Assembly: GCF_020166335.1 (NCBI RefSeq)
Contig: NZ_JAIUJR010000001.1
Span: 1 to 64,000 of the forward strand
DNA from: Winogradskyella alexanderae
Lineage (GTDB): Bacteria; Bacteroidota; Bacteroidia; Flavobacteriales; Flavobacteriaceae
Length of the DNA stretch: 64,000 nt
Direction: 5' to 3'
Part shown: piece by piece, positions 1-9,202 of the stretch
How the letters are laid out: each line of letters begins with the position of its first letter
How positions within the stretch are numbered: position 1 is the first letter of the stretch
Program-made: the position numbers and the translations under genes
Notes under the pieces: model-generated
The model's database searches: none
Told to the model about the DNA's origin: nothing
Seen by the model: the letters and a program-made list of their open reading frames with translations, nothing else

Positions 1-1840
1 CCGGGATTGCCCCCGGTGATCTCAGAGTCCTTAAGGCCGAGGTCGATTGACGTGACCCCGTCGGGAACGTCGTCGTCGCAGACCTCCAACGGCGTCGGTG
101 TTACAATGGCGGGTAACGCTATTACTTCCAAATTAAAATCAACACTCGTTGAACAACCTGTTAATGTATTAGTTAAAACAGCAATAATTGTTTGTGGGTT
201 TGCATTATTAGTATATGGGGTTGTAATTTCATTGGTGTTTGTAACAGCATCTACCTGATTTTCAAAATAACTAACTACAACATTAGTTTGACCATTTATT
301 ATTTCTGAATCCTTCAACGTTAGGTCAAATACTTCTTGTTGATCACCTGGATTATCGTAATCACAAAGTTCGAAAGGTGTTACAGCTATTAATTCTGGTA
401 TTGGATTAACAACTAATTGTAATGTGGTAAAATCATAACATCCCGTGCTAGCATCTTCAACACGGACAAAGATTAACTGAGTATTTGGTGTTGTATTTGC
501 GTAGTTAAATGGCAACGGATTATCACCTGTTACAGCTTCTATATCAGTAGAATGGTAGCTTACTAGCATACCGGTTTGACCTGCCAGAACATCATTACTT
601 CTTAAACTTAAATCAAAACTAGTTAATCCATCCGTATCATCATCACACGCTTCTAACGGCATTAATGGATTTGCAATTGGATTTTCAATTACCTCCAAAT
701 CTAAAGTATTAGTATTATAACATCCGGTTATTGAATTTTCGAGTCTGACATAAATAGTTTGATTGTCTGCAATAGTATTTACAAAACCATCAAAGATTTC
801 ATCTGTATTTGTCTCTGCTCCAGCCAAGGTTTCATGAAATGTTACATTAATTCCTGTTTGACCAGTCAAGATTTCTGGTGTTTTTATTGACAGTGGAAAA
901 TCTACAAATCCATCAGTATCATCATCACATGCTTGTAATGGTGCAACAGCTATAATTTCTGGTAATGGATTAACGATTATATTAAATGATGTTGTATCAT
1001 AACACGAAGGATGCATTGGATCCTCAATTCTAACATATATCGTTTGAGTATTAGCTTGTGTATTGGTGAAACTACCAGTTATAGCCCCTACATTATTGTC
1101 TGCATCGTCCTGAGTAATATGAAATGACACATTAAAAACAGCTACGTCTTGAGGACCAAGTATTTCAGGTATTGTGGAATCAAGCTCAAAAGTTTCGAAT
1201 CCGTCATTAGAAGTATCGTCACATAACTGTAAATCTTCTGGTGTATTTGCAATGGCTTGTTGATTTACAAGAAGGTTAAACACTGGGTCTGGCGATGCAT
1301 TGAAACAATTACCATCTAATAGACTTTGCACCCTTACATATATTGGTTGAGGATTAGCAATATTTTGATAGTTTAATGGTAGTGCATTTAAATTATTATT
1401 TGCATCAGCAAAACTTGTGTAATACGAAACTTCAAAATCTGTTGGATTCTGCACTCCCAAAATATCTGCAGTTTGAAGGTTAAGATCAAATTCTGCGATA
1501 CCATCATTAGAATTATCATCACATAATTCTAGATCTGCCACAGCATTAATTGTGGGTTGGTCTGAAGTTGAAATATTAAACGACACCACATCAGGGCAGG
1601 CCTGAGTTACATCTGCCAAGCGCGCATAAATAGTCTGTGGATTTGAAATATTAGTATAATTTGTTGGTAACGGATTTAAATTATTCTCTGCATCATCTTC
1701 TGTTAAATGGTAAGAGACTACAAATTCTGTGGGATCTAATTCGCCTAAAATATTATCGTCATTTAATGACAAATTAAACTCTGCAGAACCTGTTGAATCG
1801 CACAACAGTAGGTCTACTGCCGGACTGGCTTCAGGACTCG
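1..1840 (-). repeat. tandem protein-coding repeats, about 95 codons each
   Basis: Within the left-edge gene the translated sequence repeats about every 285 bases. Each unit opens with a hydrophobic-CDD motif, has an IL-x-GQ type turn in the middle, a conserved V-x-YH stretch, and ends TGCY followed by a strand and a proline. Approximate unit limits, reading leftward, are 1840-1562, 1561-1271, 1270-975, 974-695, 694-405, 404-119 and a cut unit 118-1. DNA identity between units is low, so this is old protein-level duplication and not recent DNA amplification. Confidence 0.8.
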
Positions 1841-3554
1841 GTATAAACTCTACAACTATTGAATCTGAGGTCTGACAGACACCAGAAAAAATAATATCAA
1901 CGGAATAGTTTCCAGTTTCGGTCACAGATAAAATAGAACCTGTTTCTCCATCAATCTCTTCACCCTCAAAATACCATGTATGAGTTGCAGTAGAAACTCC
2001 TGTATCTAAATCTACAGCTATACCACCACATCTTGCTGTACCAGCTGCAATTGTTATATCTTCGCCTAAATCACCACCAAGATCAAAACTTCCAGCCTTT
2101 ATAAATACTCCTGAATCTAGTGCAGTATCATTGAAGCCGTTACCATCGTCACCAATTACTAATTTTATTGTATAGGTTTCGCCTGGTGTAACGACAGATT
2201 GCGCCGTAAAAACATCAGTCCTACCATCAAAAGATATGGGCGGTTGATTGTTACCAGTGTATTCTCCAAAAAACTCTGGATAAATAACCGCTGTTGGACA
2301 ATTAGCATTGAATGGGTGAATATTTGTAACTGCTATAGGCACATTTGTTCCCGGGATAACAGCGAGATTGGTAGTATTACCCAATGAATCCGTTAATAAG
2401 AATGCAAAAGCATCTGAGTAGGTACACTCAAAACCCCCCATATCATACTCCTCAGAAGCCATTAAAAATTCAAAACTAATGTTGTCAGCTAGTGGTACAA
2501 AGTCAAATTGAATGAAAGTAGCATTTGTTGTAACTGTTCCTACTACAGCGTCTAAATCAGCATCCCCTGGCCAATTCGCTGTACCTGCACTCATGGCGTT
2601 ATTGTTTGGACCACGTGCTTCCGAAGCATTTCCAGAAGTCAACAATAATCCTTCTTCAAAAGGAAAATTTACGCCATCACTTACAAAATAACCTATACCA
2701 TTGGGTTCAAAGGCGCTAAAGGATATACCTGTAGACCATGTAATATTTGAAACTGATGCACAAGGACTATCAATTAAGATATCTTCAATTAATTGGAGTG
2801 GTGTAAAAGTATCTTGATCAACCACTACATTTTGGCCAAGAACAAAAACTGTTATTGTTTCTGTACCTGTACATCCTTGGGGATTATCATCTGTAGCAGT
2901 AAAGGTGACCGTATAAGTGCCAGCGGTAGTAAATGTGTGTGAGACATCTGCCCCAGTTGCATTATTTCCATCACCAAAATCCCAATTATAAGTAGCATTG
3001 GTGCCATCCAAAGAAAATGTTGCGCTACCTGAAAAGTCTACCGTATCACCTGGCAATATACTTATTACGCCAGTAGCATTTGCCACTGGTGTAGTGCTGT
3101 CTATTGATGCTACAATATCCTGACAGGGTGTTGCGCACAAAATATCTGCTTCCCAGCCATCCGTAGAACCTGCACCATCTGAAATAAATTCTAGAGTTAA
3201 ACACCCGGAGACATTCGTGTCTGAAGCACTTACTGTGAAAGGATCTTCTACGCCCTGGAATGAGCCTAGTAAAGGAGCTGTAATATCATCCCCATCGTAT
3301 ATATTAAGAACATCAGGATTTAGTCCTAACTGCGTAACAAATGATAAAAAATCGAGTATTATAAATTCACCTGCATTTTGAGGACAAATCGTTGTGACAA
3401 TGTTTTCGTTATTGCCATAAAACGCAAATTCTCCGCCAGAATCATAGAATTTATCTGGAGCACATCTATTAAATGTGCCGTTTTGCATATTTAAATCTTG
3501 AGCAGTAGTGACCAATGCAGAGAAAATGGCAATGGCAACAATTAACTTTTTCAT
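1..3554 (-). CDS. giant secreted repeat protein with CUB-like, PKD and choice-of-anchor L domains (3' end outside window)
   Basis: The frame is open from an ATG at 3554 to the left edge (1184 codons, no stop); I checked phase at several points. Residues 1-19 are a signal peptide ending TTAQ. Residues about 25-145 resemble a CUB-like domain. About 150-235 is a PKD domain with the NWDFGDG motif near residue 190. About 265-450 matches the choice-of-anchor L domain (ASEEYDMGGFECTYSD near 365). An Ig-like stretch follows to about 570, then at least six tandem units of about 95 residues with an LCDD/ACDDD start and a QTIYVR-type strand. Flavobacterial proteins of this layout usually end in a type IX secretion signal and are exported to the surface; that end is not visible here. 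The role is unknown, most likely adhesion or matrix. It is transcribed divergently from the Nfu gene. Confidence 0.85.
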   Translation of the reverse strand, partial: MKKLIVAIAIFSALVTTAQDLNMQNGTFNRCAPDKFYDSGGEFAFYGNNENIVTTICPQNAGEFIILDFLSFVTQLGLNPDVLNIYDGDDITAPLLGSFQGVEDPFTVSASDTNVSGCLTLEFISDGAGSTDGWEADILCATPCQDIVASIDSTTPVANATGVISILPGDTVDFSGSATFSLDGTNATYNWDFGDGNNATGADVSHTFTTAGTYTVTFTATDDNPQGCTGTETITVFVLGQNVVVDQDTFTPLQLIEDILIDSPCASVSNITWSTGISFSAFEPNGIGYFVSDGVNFPFEEGLLLTSGNASEARGPNNNAMSAGTANWPGDADLDAVVGTVTTNATFIQFDFVPLADNISFEFLMASEEYDMGGFECTYSDAFAFLLTDSLGNTTNLAVIPGTNVPIAVTNIHPFNANCPTAVIYPEFFGEYTGNNQPPISFDGRTDVFTAQSVVTPGETYTIKLVIGDDGNGFNDTALDSGVFIKAGSFDLGGDLGEDITIAAGTARCGGIAVDLDTGVSTATHTWYFEGEEIDGETGSILSVTETGNYSVDIIFSGVCQTSDSIVVEFIPSPEASPAVDLLLCDSTGSAEFNLSLNDDNILGELDPTEFVVSYHLTEDDAENNLNPLPTNYTNISNPQTIYARLADVTQACPDVVSFNISTSDQPTINAVADLELCDDNSNDGIAEFDLNLQTADILGVQNPTDFEVSYYTSFADANNNLNALPLNYQNIANPQPIYVRVQSLLDGNCFNASPDPVFNLLVNQQAIANTPEDLQLCDDTSNDGFETFELDSTIPEILGPQDVAVFNVSFHITQDDADNNVGAITGSFTNTQANTQTIYVRIEDPMHPSCYDTTSFNIIVNPLPEIIAVAPLQACDDDTDGFVDFPLSIKTPEILTGQTGINVTFHETLAGAETNTDEIFDGFVNTIADNQTIYVRLENSITGCYNTNTLDLEVIENPIANPLMPLEACDDDTDGLTSFDLSLRSNDVLAGQTGMLVSYHSTDIEAVTGDNPLPFNYANTTPNTQLIFVRVEDASTGCYDFTTLQLVVNPIPELIAVTPFELCDYDNPGDQQEVFDLTLKDSEIINGQTNVVVSYFENQVDAVTNTNEITTPYTNNANPQTIIAVLTNTLTGCSTSVDFNLEVIALPAIVTPTPLEVCDDDVPDGVTSIDLGLKDSEITGGNP

Positions 3555-3753
3555 TGATTAGCTTTGGTTCTTTAATTAATTTCAACAAGAAACTAATTCA
3601 AATACCCAATAAAAACTGCACCTCAAACATGCAATATACAAAAGCAACAGATTTTTTTATTGGACAGGGAATTTAAACAAATAATTTGAATTGACTTAAG
3701 AAAATAGTCGTAAAACAACATCTTTGGGATTAACGTTTACGCTTTGAATTTCA

Positions 3754-3761
3754 TAAATTTG
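3754..3761 (+). promoter_or_regulatory. putative -7 promoter element TAAATTTG before the Nfu gene
   Basis: TAAATTTG matches the Bacteroidota TAnnTTTG -7 element and lies 12 bases before the ATG at 3774. I do not see a TTG at the usual 17-23 base spacing, so this is a half-supported call. The position implies a very short leader. Confidence 0.4.
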
Positions 3762-3773
3762 CAAATAAAAAAT

Positions 3774-4676
3774 ATGCCTAAAACAACAATATCCATTCAC
3801 ACAACTTCAAACGATGCAATACTTAAGTTTGAAGCTGATAGATTCTTAACTAATCATAATAGCTTTGAGTTTAATAACATTGACGAGGCTAAAAACTCTC
3901 CTCTAGCCCAACAACTCTTCTATCTGCCTTTTGTAAAAAAGGTTTATATAGCTACTAACTTTGTCGCAATTGAGCGCTTTAATATTGTAGACTGGAAAGA
4001 TGTTCAAGATGAAGTAGCCAAACAACTAGAAGATTATCTTTCAAACGATGGTGTTGTTGTAACAGAAGATGCTTCAAAACCCAAAGCAGCCGTTACAGTT
4101 TATGCAGAGAGTACACCAAATCCTAGTGTTTTAAAATTTGTCTGTAACAAAGTCTTAGTCCCCAATTTATATGAATTCTCTTCTATAGAGGAGGCTAAAC
4201 CCTCTCCTTTTGCAACTGAATTATTTCAGTTCCCATTTGTTAAAAACGTTTTCATTGATAAGAATTATGTTTCAATCACCAAATTTGATATCGTCGAGTG
4301 GGAAGAAATTACTTTGCAGGTCCGGGAATTTATTAAGTCTTATGTTGAACAAGGTAAGACCATTTTAAATGACGATGCTCCTCAAAAATTAGAAAAAACA
4401 GAAGAAGCTATTGAGCGTAAATTTGAAGCACTTGACGACACTTCTAAAAACATTGTAAACATTTTAGAAGAATATGTAAAACCTGCTGTTGCAAGTGATG
4501 GTGGCAATATAGAGTTTAGGTCTTATGATGAAAAAACCAAGAAAGTGCAAGTGTTACTTCAAGGCGCTTGTAGTGGTTGCCCATCATCTACTTTCACTTT
4601 AAAGAATGGTATCGAGAATATGCTTAAGGAAATGCTTAATGACCATGCAATTACAGTTGATGCAATTAACGGTTAA
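3774..4676 (+). CDS. Nfu/NifU-type iron-sulfur scaffold with duplicated N-terminal domain
   Basis: A 300-residue protein expected to carry and transfer Fe-S clusters in the cytoplasm. Residues about 1-95 and 105-205 are two copies of the Nfu N-terminal domain; both contain a SP-A-x-x-LF-x-x-PFVK-x-V motif. Residues about 220-300 form the NifU C-terminal domain with the cluster-binding CSGC (C266 and C269) followed by PSSTFTLK. I chose the ATG at 3774: an upstream in-frame TTG at 3744 would place the start ahead of the likely -7 element. The usual Nfu has one N-terminal domain, so the duplication is the odd point. The dodecin gene follows 67 bases later on the same strand. Confidence 0.9.
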   Translation: MPKTTISIHTTSNDAILKFEADRFLTNHNSFEFNNIDEAKNSPLAQQLFYLPFVKKVYIATNFVAIERFNIVDWKDVQDEVAKQLEDYLSNDGVVVTEDASKPKAAVTVYAESTPNPSVLKFVCNKVLVPNLYEFSSIEEAKPSPFATELFQFPFVKNVFIDKNYVSITKFDIVEWEEITLQVREFIKSYVEQGKTILNDDAPQKLEKTEEAIERKFEALDDTSKNIVNILEEYVKPAVASDGGNIEFRSYDEKTKKVQVLLQGACSGCPSSTFTLKNGIENMLKEMLNDHAITVDAING

Positions 4677-4743
4677 ATTAGGTGACTCTTACAAAAGTCT
4701 TGTGTCTTATAAAGAAATAATTAACAACTAAAATAAAATCATT

Positions 4744-4944
4744 ATGGCAGTATTAAAAGTAATCGAAGTATTATCCAACTCAGAAAAAAGTTGGGAAGAC
4801 GCAACAAAGAAAGCAGTAAAAGAAGCTGCAAAGACTGTAAAAAATATTAGATCTGTTTATGTTCAAGATCAAAGTGCCATTGTTAAAGGTGACGATGTTA
4901 CAGAATTCAGAGTAAATGTTAAGCTAACCTTCGAAGTAAAGTAA
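4744..4944 (+). CDS. dodecin family flavin-binding protein
   Basis: A 66-residue protein with the dodecin pattern: a short N-terminal strand, the SWEDATKKAVKEA helix and a C-terminal beta hairpin ending in VKLTFEVK. Dodecins form hollow dodecamers that store flavin or flavin breakdown products; the tryptophan in SWED and the glutamine in VQDQ fit the positions used for flavin stacking and binding. It is small but full length for the family. A hairpin plus T-run follows directly, so it ends a short rightward unit. Confidence 0.92.
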   Translation: MAVLKVIEVLSNSEKSWEDATKKAVKEAAKTVKNIRSVYVQDQSAIVKGDDVTEFRVNVKLTFEVK

Positions 4945-4957
4945 CACTAACACAGAA

Positions 4958-4984
4958 GGCTCGGAATTTACCGAGTCTTTTTTT
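4958..4984 (+). terminator. rho-independent terminator after dodecin
   Basis: GGCTCGG (4958-4964) pairs with CCGAGTC (4971-4977, one G-T pair) around the loop AATTTA and is followed by seven T residues. It lies 13 bases after the dodecin stop. Confidence 0.85.
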
Positions 4985-5006
4985 AATTAAAAACTAATTA
5001 CCACAG

Positions 5007-5819
5007 ATGGAAACACAAAAATGGATTGATAAAGGTTTTGATTTAATTATTGAATTTGGACCAAAGCTATTAGGTGCCATAGTTATATGGATCGTAGGTA
5101 GCTGGATAATTAAAATCATTCTTAAAGCCCTAAAAAAGGGGATGAACAAGGCGAATTATGATGAAAGCCTAAAAAAGTTCTTGGTAAACCTTTCTAACTG
5201 GACTCTCAAAATTGTACTCATCATTGTCGTGCTAGGAACAATGGGTGTTGAAACCACATCCTTTGCCGCGATAATTGCTGCAGCTGGTTTAGCCATTGGC
5301 CTAGCATTGCAAGGGTCACTTGGTAATTTTGCTGGAGGAGTTTTAATCATGATTTTTAAACCTTTCAAAATAGGAGATTTAATTGAAGCTCAAGGCGAAA
5401 TTGGTGCGGTTAAGGAAATAGAAATATTTACTACCAAATTAATAGGATTGTCTAATAAAGAAATAATTATACCAAATGGAGCGCTATCTAATGGCAATAT
5501 TATAAACTATACATCAGAAGGCACACGACGCGTGGATTTAGTTTATGGGGTTAGTTATGACTCAGACATTAAAGAAACAAAAGATGTTTTGATGAATGTT
5601 CTCACCTCACATTCCAAAGTACTTAAAGATCCTAAGCCCGCAGTTACAGTTATGGAGCTAGCCGATAGTTCTGTAAATTTTGCTGTTAGGCCTTGGTGTA
5701 AAACAGAAGATTATTGGGACGTTTATTTCGATGTTACGGAAAACGTGAAGATAGCATTGGATAAAGCCGGAATTGAAATTCCATACCCACATCAAGTAGA
5801 AATTCATAAACAAGGTTAA
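5007..5819 (+). CDS. MscS family mechanosensitive ion channel
   Basis: A 270-residue inner-membrane channel that would release solutes on hypo-osmotic shock. Three hydrophobic segments are visible at about residues 15-37, 60-80 and 86-115; the third has the Ala/Gly-rich pore helix (AIGLALQGSLGNFAGG) typical of MscS. A beta domain follows (KPFKIGDLIE, then IIIPNGALSNGNIINY) and then the alpha/beta C-terminal domain. The length is close to classic MscS. It is preceded by the dodecin terminator and its stop overlaps the convergent tsaB stop by a few bases. Confidence 0.93.
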   Translation: METQKWIDKGFDLIIEFGPKLLGAIVIWIVGSWIIKIILKALKKGMNKANYDESLKKFLVNLSNWTLKIVLIIVVLGTMGVETTSFAAIIAAAGLAIGLALQGSLGNFAGGVLIMIFKPFKIGDLIEAQGEIGAVKEIEIFTTKLIGLSNKEIIIPNGALSNGNIINYTSEGTRRVDLVYGVSYDSDIKETKDVLMNVLTSHSKVLKDPKPAVTVMELADSSVNFAVRPWCKTEDYWDVYFDVTENVKIALDKAGIEIPYPHQVEIHKQG

Positions 5820-6484
5820 GATTTTTTTATTGCAATAAAATCTTTAAGATAATATGGTTCAAAATAAGCGACATCTTCGGTGTCGCTTTTTTGATACTTA
5901 ATTTCAGCAAGTGCAGACATCTCATTGGCAGATGGGAACTTATTTTCTACAAAAACTGCATTTGGGTGTTCTATTAAGGACTTTGTTTTTTCAACACCAC
6001 TACCAATGAAGTATACTTTTGCCTTATCTAAATAGTATTTATAGCTGTCATTATCCAAAACCTCAGCCTTTATTTCTCTAATTTGATTTAATTGGGCATC
6101 AAATACGGAAGCATATACTTCTAATCTTCGTGCATCTAGCATAGGTATAATAAAACCTGTTTCAATTTCTAATTGACTGGCCAAACTTTTTAAGGTATCT
6201 ACTGCTATAAGCGGTTTATCTAACGCATAACTAAGTCCTTTGGCAGAAGAAACACCAATACGCAAGCCTGTATAGGATCCTGGGCCTCTGCTTACGGCAA
6301 CTCCGTCTATTGCTTCTGGTTCTATAGATGTACTTTTAAACACCTCACCTATAAAAATATGTAAGGCCTCCGCATGAGAATAACTTAGACTATTATCTTC
6401 TTTTAAAACTAAAGTCTCCCCATCTTTGGATAGAGAGACTGAACAGTTTGTTGTAGCTGTTTCTATATTTAGCAATAATGCCAT
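5816..6484 (-). CDS. tsaB: tRNA threonylcarbamoyladenosine biosynthesis protein TsaB
   Basis: A 222-residue protein with the ASKHA-fold start (LLNIETATTNCSVSL) and the family motif SRGPGSYTGLRIGVSSAKGL at about residues 66-85. TsaB works with TsaD and TsaE to put the t6A modification on ANN-decoding tRNAs; it is cytoplasmic. It is the last gene of the leftward exporter operon, starting 18 bases after the adaptor gene. This placement looks incidental: no function links t6A to export. Confidence 0.93.
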   Translation of the reverse strand: MALLLNIETATTNCSVSLSKDGETLVLKEDNSLSYSHAEALHIFIGEVFKSTSIEPEAIDGVAVSRGPGSYTGLRIGVSSAKGLSYALDKPLIAVDTLKSLASQLEIETGFIIPMLDARRLEVYASVFDAQLNQIREIKAEVLDNDSYKYYLDKAKVYFIGSGVEKTKSLIEHPNAVFVENKFPSANEMSALAEIKYQKSDTEDVAYFEPYYLKDFIAIKKS

Positions 6485-6502
6485 ATATCTTAATCGAGAC
6501 TC

Positions 6503-7807
6503 TTACTCGGACTCTTCTTCTGTGGCTTCTTCAGTACTTTTATTCTTTTCTTCTATTAAATCGCCGGGTTTCAAGGTTTTAGAAACCATATTGTAAGGAC
6601 CAGTGATAATTTTATCATTTTCCTTTAGTCCTGCAACTATTTCAATTGAAGAGTCGTCTTGAATTCCCGTTTCTACTACTTGAAGTTTGGCCTTGCCATT
6701 ATCATTTACAAACACACACTCAAATTTTTGTTCTTCCTGTGGTTCGTCATCACCAGCTGCATTCATTTTTTCATAAGGCCTTTTTGTAGAACTTGTATCG
6801 GTCTTAATAACAATTGCGCTGATAGGTACCGCAATTGCATTTTTTCTAACATTAGTAATAATATCTACGGTTGCTGTCATTCCCGGTCTGAAAGGTGAAT
6901 AACTTTCGGGTTTGCCTTCAGTTAAATCCTCATAGGATTCCTCCAATATTCTAACTTTTACTTTGAAATTTGTCACTTGGTCTGCAGCGAGATTTCCTGC
7001 GGCAGAGTTTGCTATCTCAGTTACAATACCTTTAAATTCTTTCTTTAAATAAGCATCTACCTCAACTATTGTAGAATCCCCAATATTTACTTTAACAATA
7101 TCATTTTCATTTACATCTACTTCAACTTCCATATTGTTAAGGTTAGCTACCCTTAGAATCTCTGTACCTGCCATTTGCTGTGTACCAACCACACGCTCAC
7201 CTTCCTCCACGTTTAGTAAGGAAATTGTTCCATTCATAGGTGAGTAAATCGTGGTCCGCGTTAAATTATCTCTCGCCTCATTTACGGAAGCCGCGGCACT
7301 TCGTACACTATAAAATGCAGAGCTTTTACCAGCCACAGCAGTCTCATAAGTCGCAATAGCTTGGTCCCAATCGGCTTTAGAAATTACGCCTTTATTAAAT
7401 AACGCTTCGCTTCTTTCATAATCTGCCTTTGCCTGTTTAAGTGTAGCTTCAGCCTGCTCAAGATTTGCTCTTACATTTTGATAGGTTGCTTGAGCCCTAT
7501 TTACCGCAGATTGAATTAAATCTGGATTGACTCTTACTAGCAAATCCCCCTTTTTTACTTGTTGGCCTTCCTTGAATGGCAACTCTAAAATCTCGCCTGA
7601 AACTTCAGATGAGATATTAACTTCTACCTCTGGTTGAATTTTTCCGGTTGCGGAAACCGTTTCAATAATATCTTTTAACGCAACCTCTTTTACAGTAACT
7701 TGTTTGAAATTTCCTTTTTTACCAAACCATCCCATTGATTTTCCTGCCACTAAAAGGATTAGGAGCAGTACGACAATACCAACGATTATCTTTACTGTTT
7801 TACTCAT
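6503..7807 (-). CDS. MacA/HlyD-type periplasmic adaptor of an efflux system (second copy in operon)
   Basis: A 434-residue membrane fusion protein. An N-terminal membrane anchor (about residues 5-24, rich in V/L/I) is followed by a split lipoyl domain (VSGEILELPFKEGQQVKKGDLL), a long alpha hairpin (about residues 100-200, ISKADWDQAIATYETA), the second lipoyl half and beta-barrel strands, and an acidic C-terminal tail (EEKNKSTEEATEEESE). It would bridge the inner-membrane ABC permeases and the TolC protein encoded just upstream (gap of 6 bases). A second, distinct adaptor is encoded at 9203-10366. Confidence 0.88.
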   Translation of the reverse strand: MSKTVKIIVGIVVLLLILLVAGKSMGWFGKKGNFKQVTVKEVALKDIIETVSATGKIQPEVEVNISSEVSGEILELPFKEGQQVKKGDLLVRVNPDLIQSAVNRAQATYQNVRANLEQAEATLKQAKADYERSEALFNKGVISKADWDQAIATYETAVAGKSSAFYSVRSAAASVNEARDNLTRTTIYSPMNGTISLLNVEEGERVVGTQQMAGTEILRVANLNNMEVEVDVNENDIVKVNIGDSTIVEVDAYLKKEFKGIVTEIANSAAGNLAADQVTNFKVKVRILEESYEDLTEGKPESYSPFRPGMTATVDIITNVRKNAIAVPISAIVIKTDTSSTKRPYEKMNAAGDDEPQEEQKFECVFVNDNGKAKLQVVETGIQDDSSIEIVAGLKENDKIITGPYNMVSKTLKPGDLIEEKNKSTEEATEEESE

Positions 7808-7813
7808 TTTATA

Positions 7814-9154
7814 TTAATTTAAGTCAGTTATTGGCAGTCCAAAATAAAATTCTAGGATTTTAAGTCTAAAGATATAATCATATTTTGTTCTTACCACGTC
7901 GGATTGCGCATTTTCATACGCAGTCCTAGATTGATTAAAGTCAAATGCATTTGAAAGCCCTACATCGTAACGCTCTTTTGCATATTCAAAAGCTAATCTT
8001 CGTGCTTCCTCAGTTTTAAGTGCCGCCTCATAGGTTTTCTTTGAATTTTTGGCGTCATTATAAGCTTGGTACACTGTATTTTCCAAATCCAGCTCAGCCT
8101 GCTCTAGCTGATATTTAAATCGTTCAACAGAAACCTTTCGACGTTGCACATTGTTTCTTACACTGAATCCGTTAAAAATTGGGACATTAAGTTGAAATCC
8201 AACAGAAGTTCCATCAAATAAATACAACTGATCAATAAATGGAATATTCTCTCCCGTAAATGGATTGGTTTGTGTACTCGCCCATCTCGTATTATAACCA
8301 ACAAAACCACGAATTGTTGGAAAATAATCTGCACGTGCTATCTGCAAATCTTTTGCTGCCAATTCAAAGTCTGTCTGTGCAATTTTAACATCATTGATTT
8401 CTTCCTTTGCTTTATCAGCAATTTCGGATGCCTGTCTATTTAAAATTTCTGCAGAGACTAAACCATATTCGTCATCAACGATATCAAAATTTTCGTAATC
8501 TCGTAATTGCAAGGTTTGTGCTAGACCAAATTTTGAAATAAATAAGTTGTTTTCTGCAGCAATAATTTGTTGTGCTTGAGTTGCATCAGTTGCCATAAGT
8601 TCTAACAAATCACCCTGTGGTAATACTCCTGCATCAACTAAATCTTGGGTATTCTTTAAATTTTCTTTAGTAACCACATTCTGAGCTCTTAATACTTTTA
8701 GTTGCTCGCGATTTGCTAAAATTTGTAAAAATGAATTAGCTACAAATAATGAAATATCGTCCTTCATTTTATCTAGACGATACTCTGATGCTATTTTATT
8801 GATTTTGGCTCTTTGTAGCGTTTTCCAGTTGGAAAAACCGGAGGATAAATTTACACCCGAACTCACGCCACCATTTGCAGATCTAAAGGTCGTATTCTCA
8901 AACTGGTTGGTCGCCGGGTTAATGTTAGCACCAGTATTTATGTTGTATGAGGCGTTTGAGTTTAAGTTTGGTAAAAAATTCGCAAATGCCTGATTTTTAT
9001 CAATATCTGCAAGATCTACATCTAGCTCAGATTGTTGAATGGAAATATTATTCTCGAGTGCATATTCAACACACTCTAAAAGCGTCCATTTTTTAACTTG
9101 TGCTTGTGCGATTAAACCAAAAAATAAAACTGTTATAATGATTGATTTTTTCAT
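7814..9154 (-). CDS. TolC family outer-membrane efflux protein
   Basis: A 446-residue protein with a signal peptide (about residues 1-18, ending AQAQ) and two TolC repeats made of long helices and outer-membrane strands. Typical features are the WTLLECVEYALENN start, VGFQLNVPIFNGF in the middle and YENAQSDVVRTKYDYIFR near the end. It would form the outer-membrane duct of the exporter encoded around it. It sits between the two adaptor genes (48 bases after one, 6 before the other). Confidence 0.92.
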   Translation of the reverse strand: MKKSIIITVLFFGLIAQAQVKKWTLLECVEYALENNISIQQSELDVDLADIDKNQAFANFLPNLNSNASYNINTGANINPATNQFENTTFRSANGGVSSGVNLSSGFSNWKTLQRAKINKIASEYRLDKMKDDISLFVANSFLQILANREQLKVLRAQNVVTKENLKNTQDLVDAGVLPQGDLLELMATDATQAQQIIAAENNLFISKFGLAQTLQLRDYENFDIVDDEYGLVSAEILNRQASEIADKAKEEINDVKIAQTDFELAAKDLQIARADYFPTIRGFVGYNTRWASTQTNPFTGENIPFIDQLYLFDGTSVGFQLNVPIFNGFSVRNNVQRRKVSVERFKYQLEQAELDLENTVYQAYNDAKNSKKTYEAALKTEEARRLAFEYAKERYDVGLSNAFDFNQSRTAYENAQSDVVRTKYDYIFRLKILEFYFGLPITDLN

Positions 9155-9202
9155 GATGTCTAATATGTCTAGATAAATCTTGTTGTGTTACAAAAAAACT
9201 AA

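Noticed and set aside
1..1840. Regularly spaced similar DNA segments that could suggest a CRISPR array
   Set aside because: The period is about 285 bases, the units are protein-coding in one continuous frame and DNA identity is low; there are no short perfect repeats with unique spacers.
3744..3773. Ten-residue extension of the Nfu protein from a TTG
   Set aside because: The TTG lies upstream of the likely -7 element; the ATG at 3774 matches the start of the first Nfu domain.
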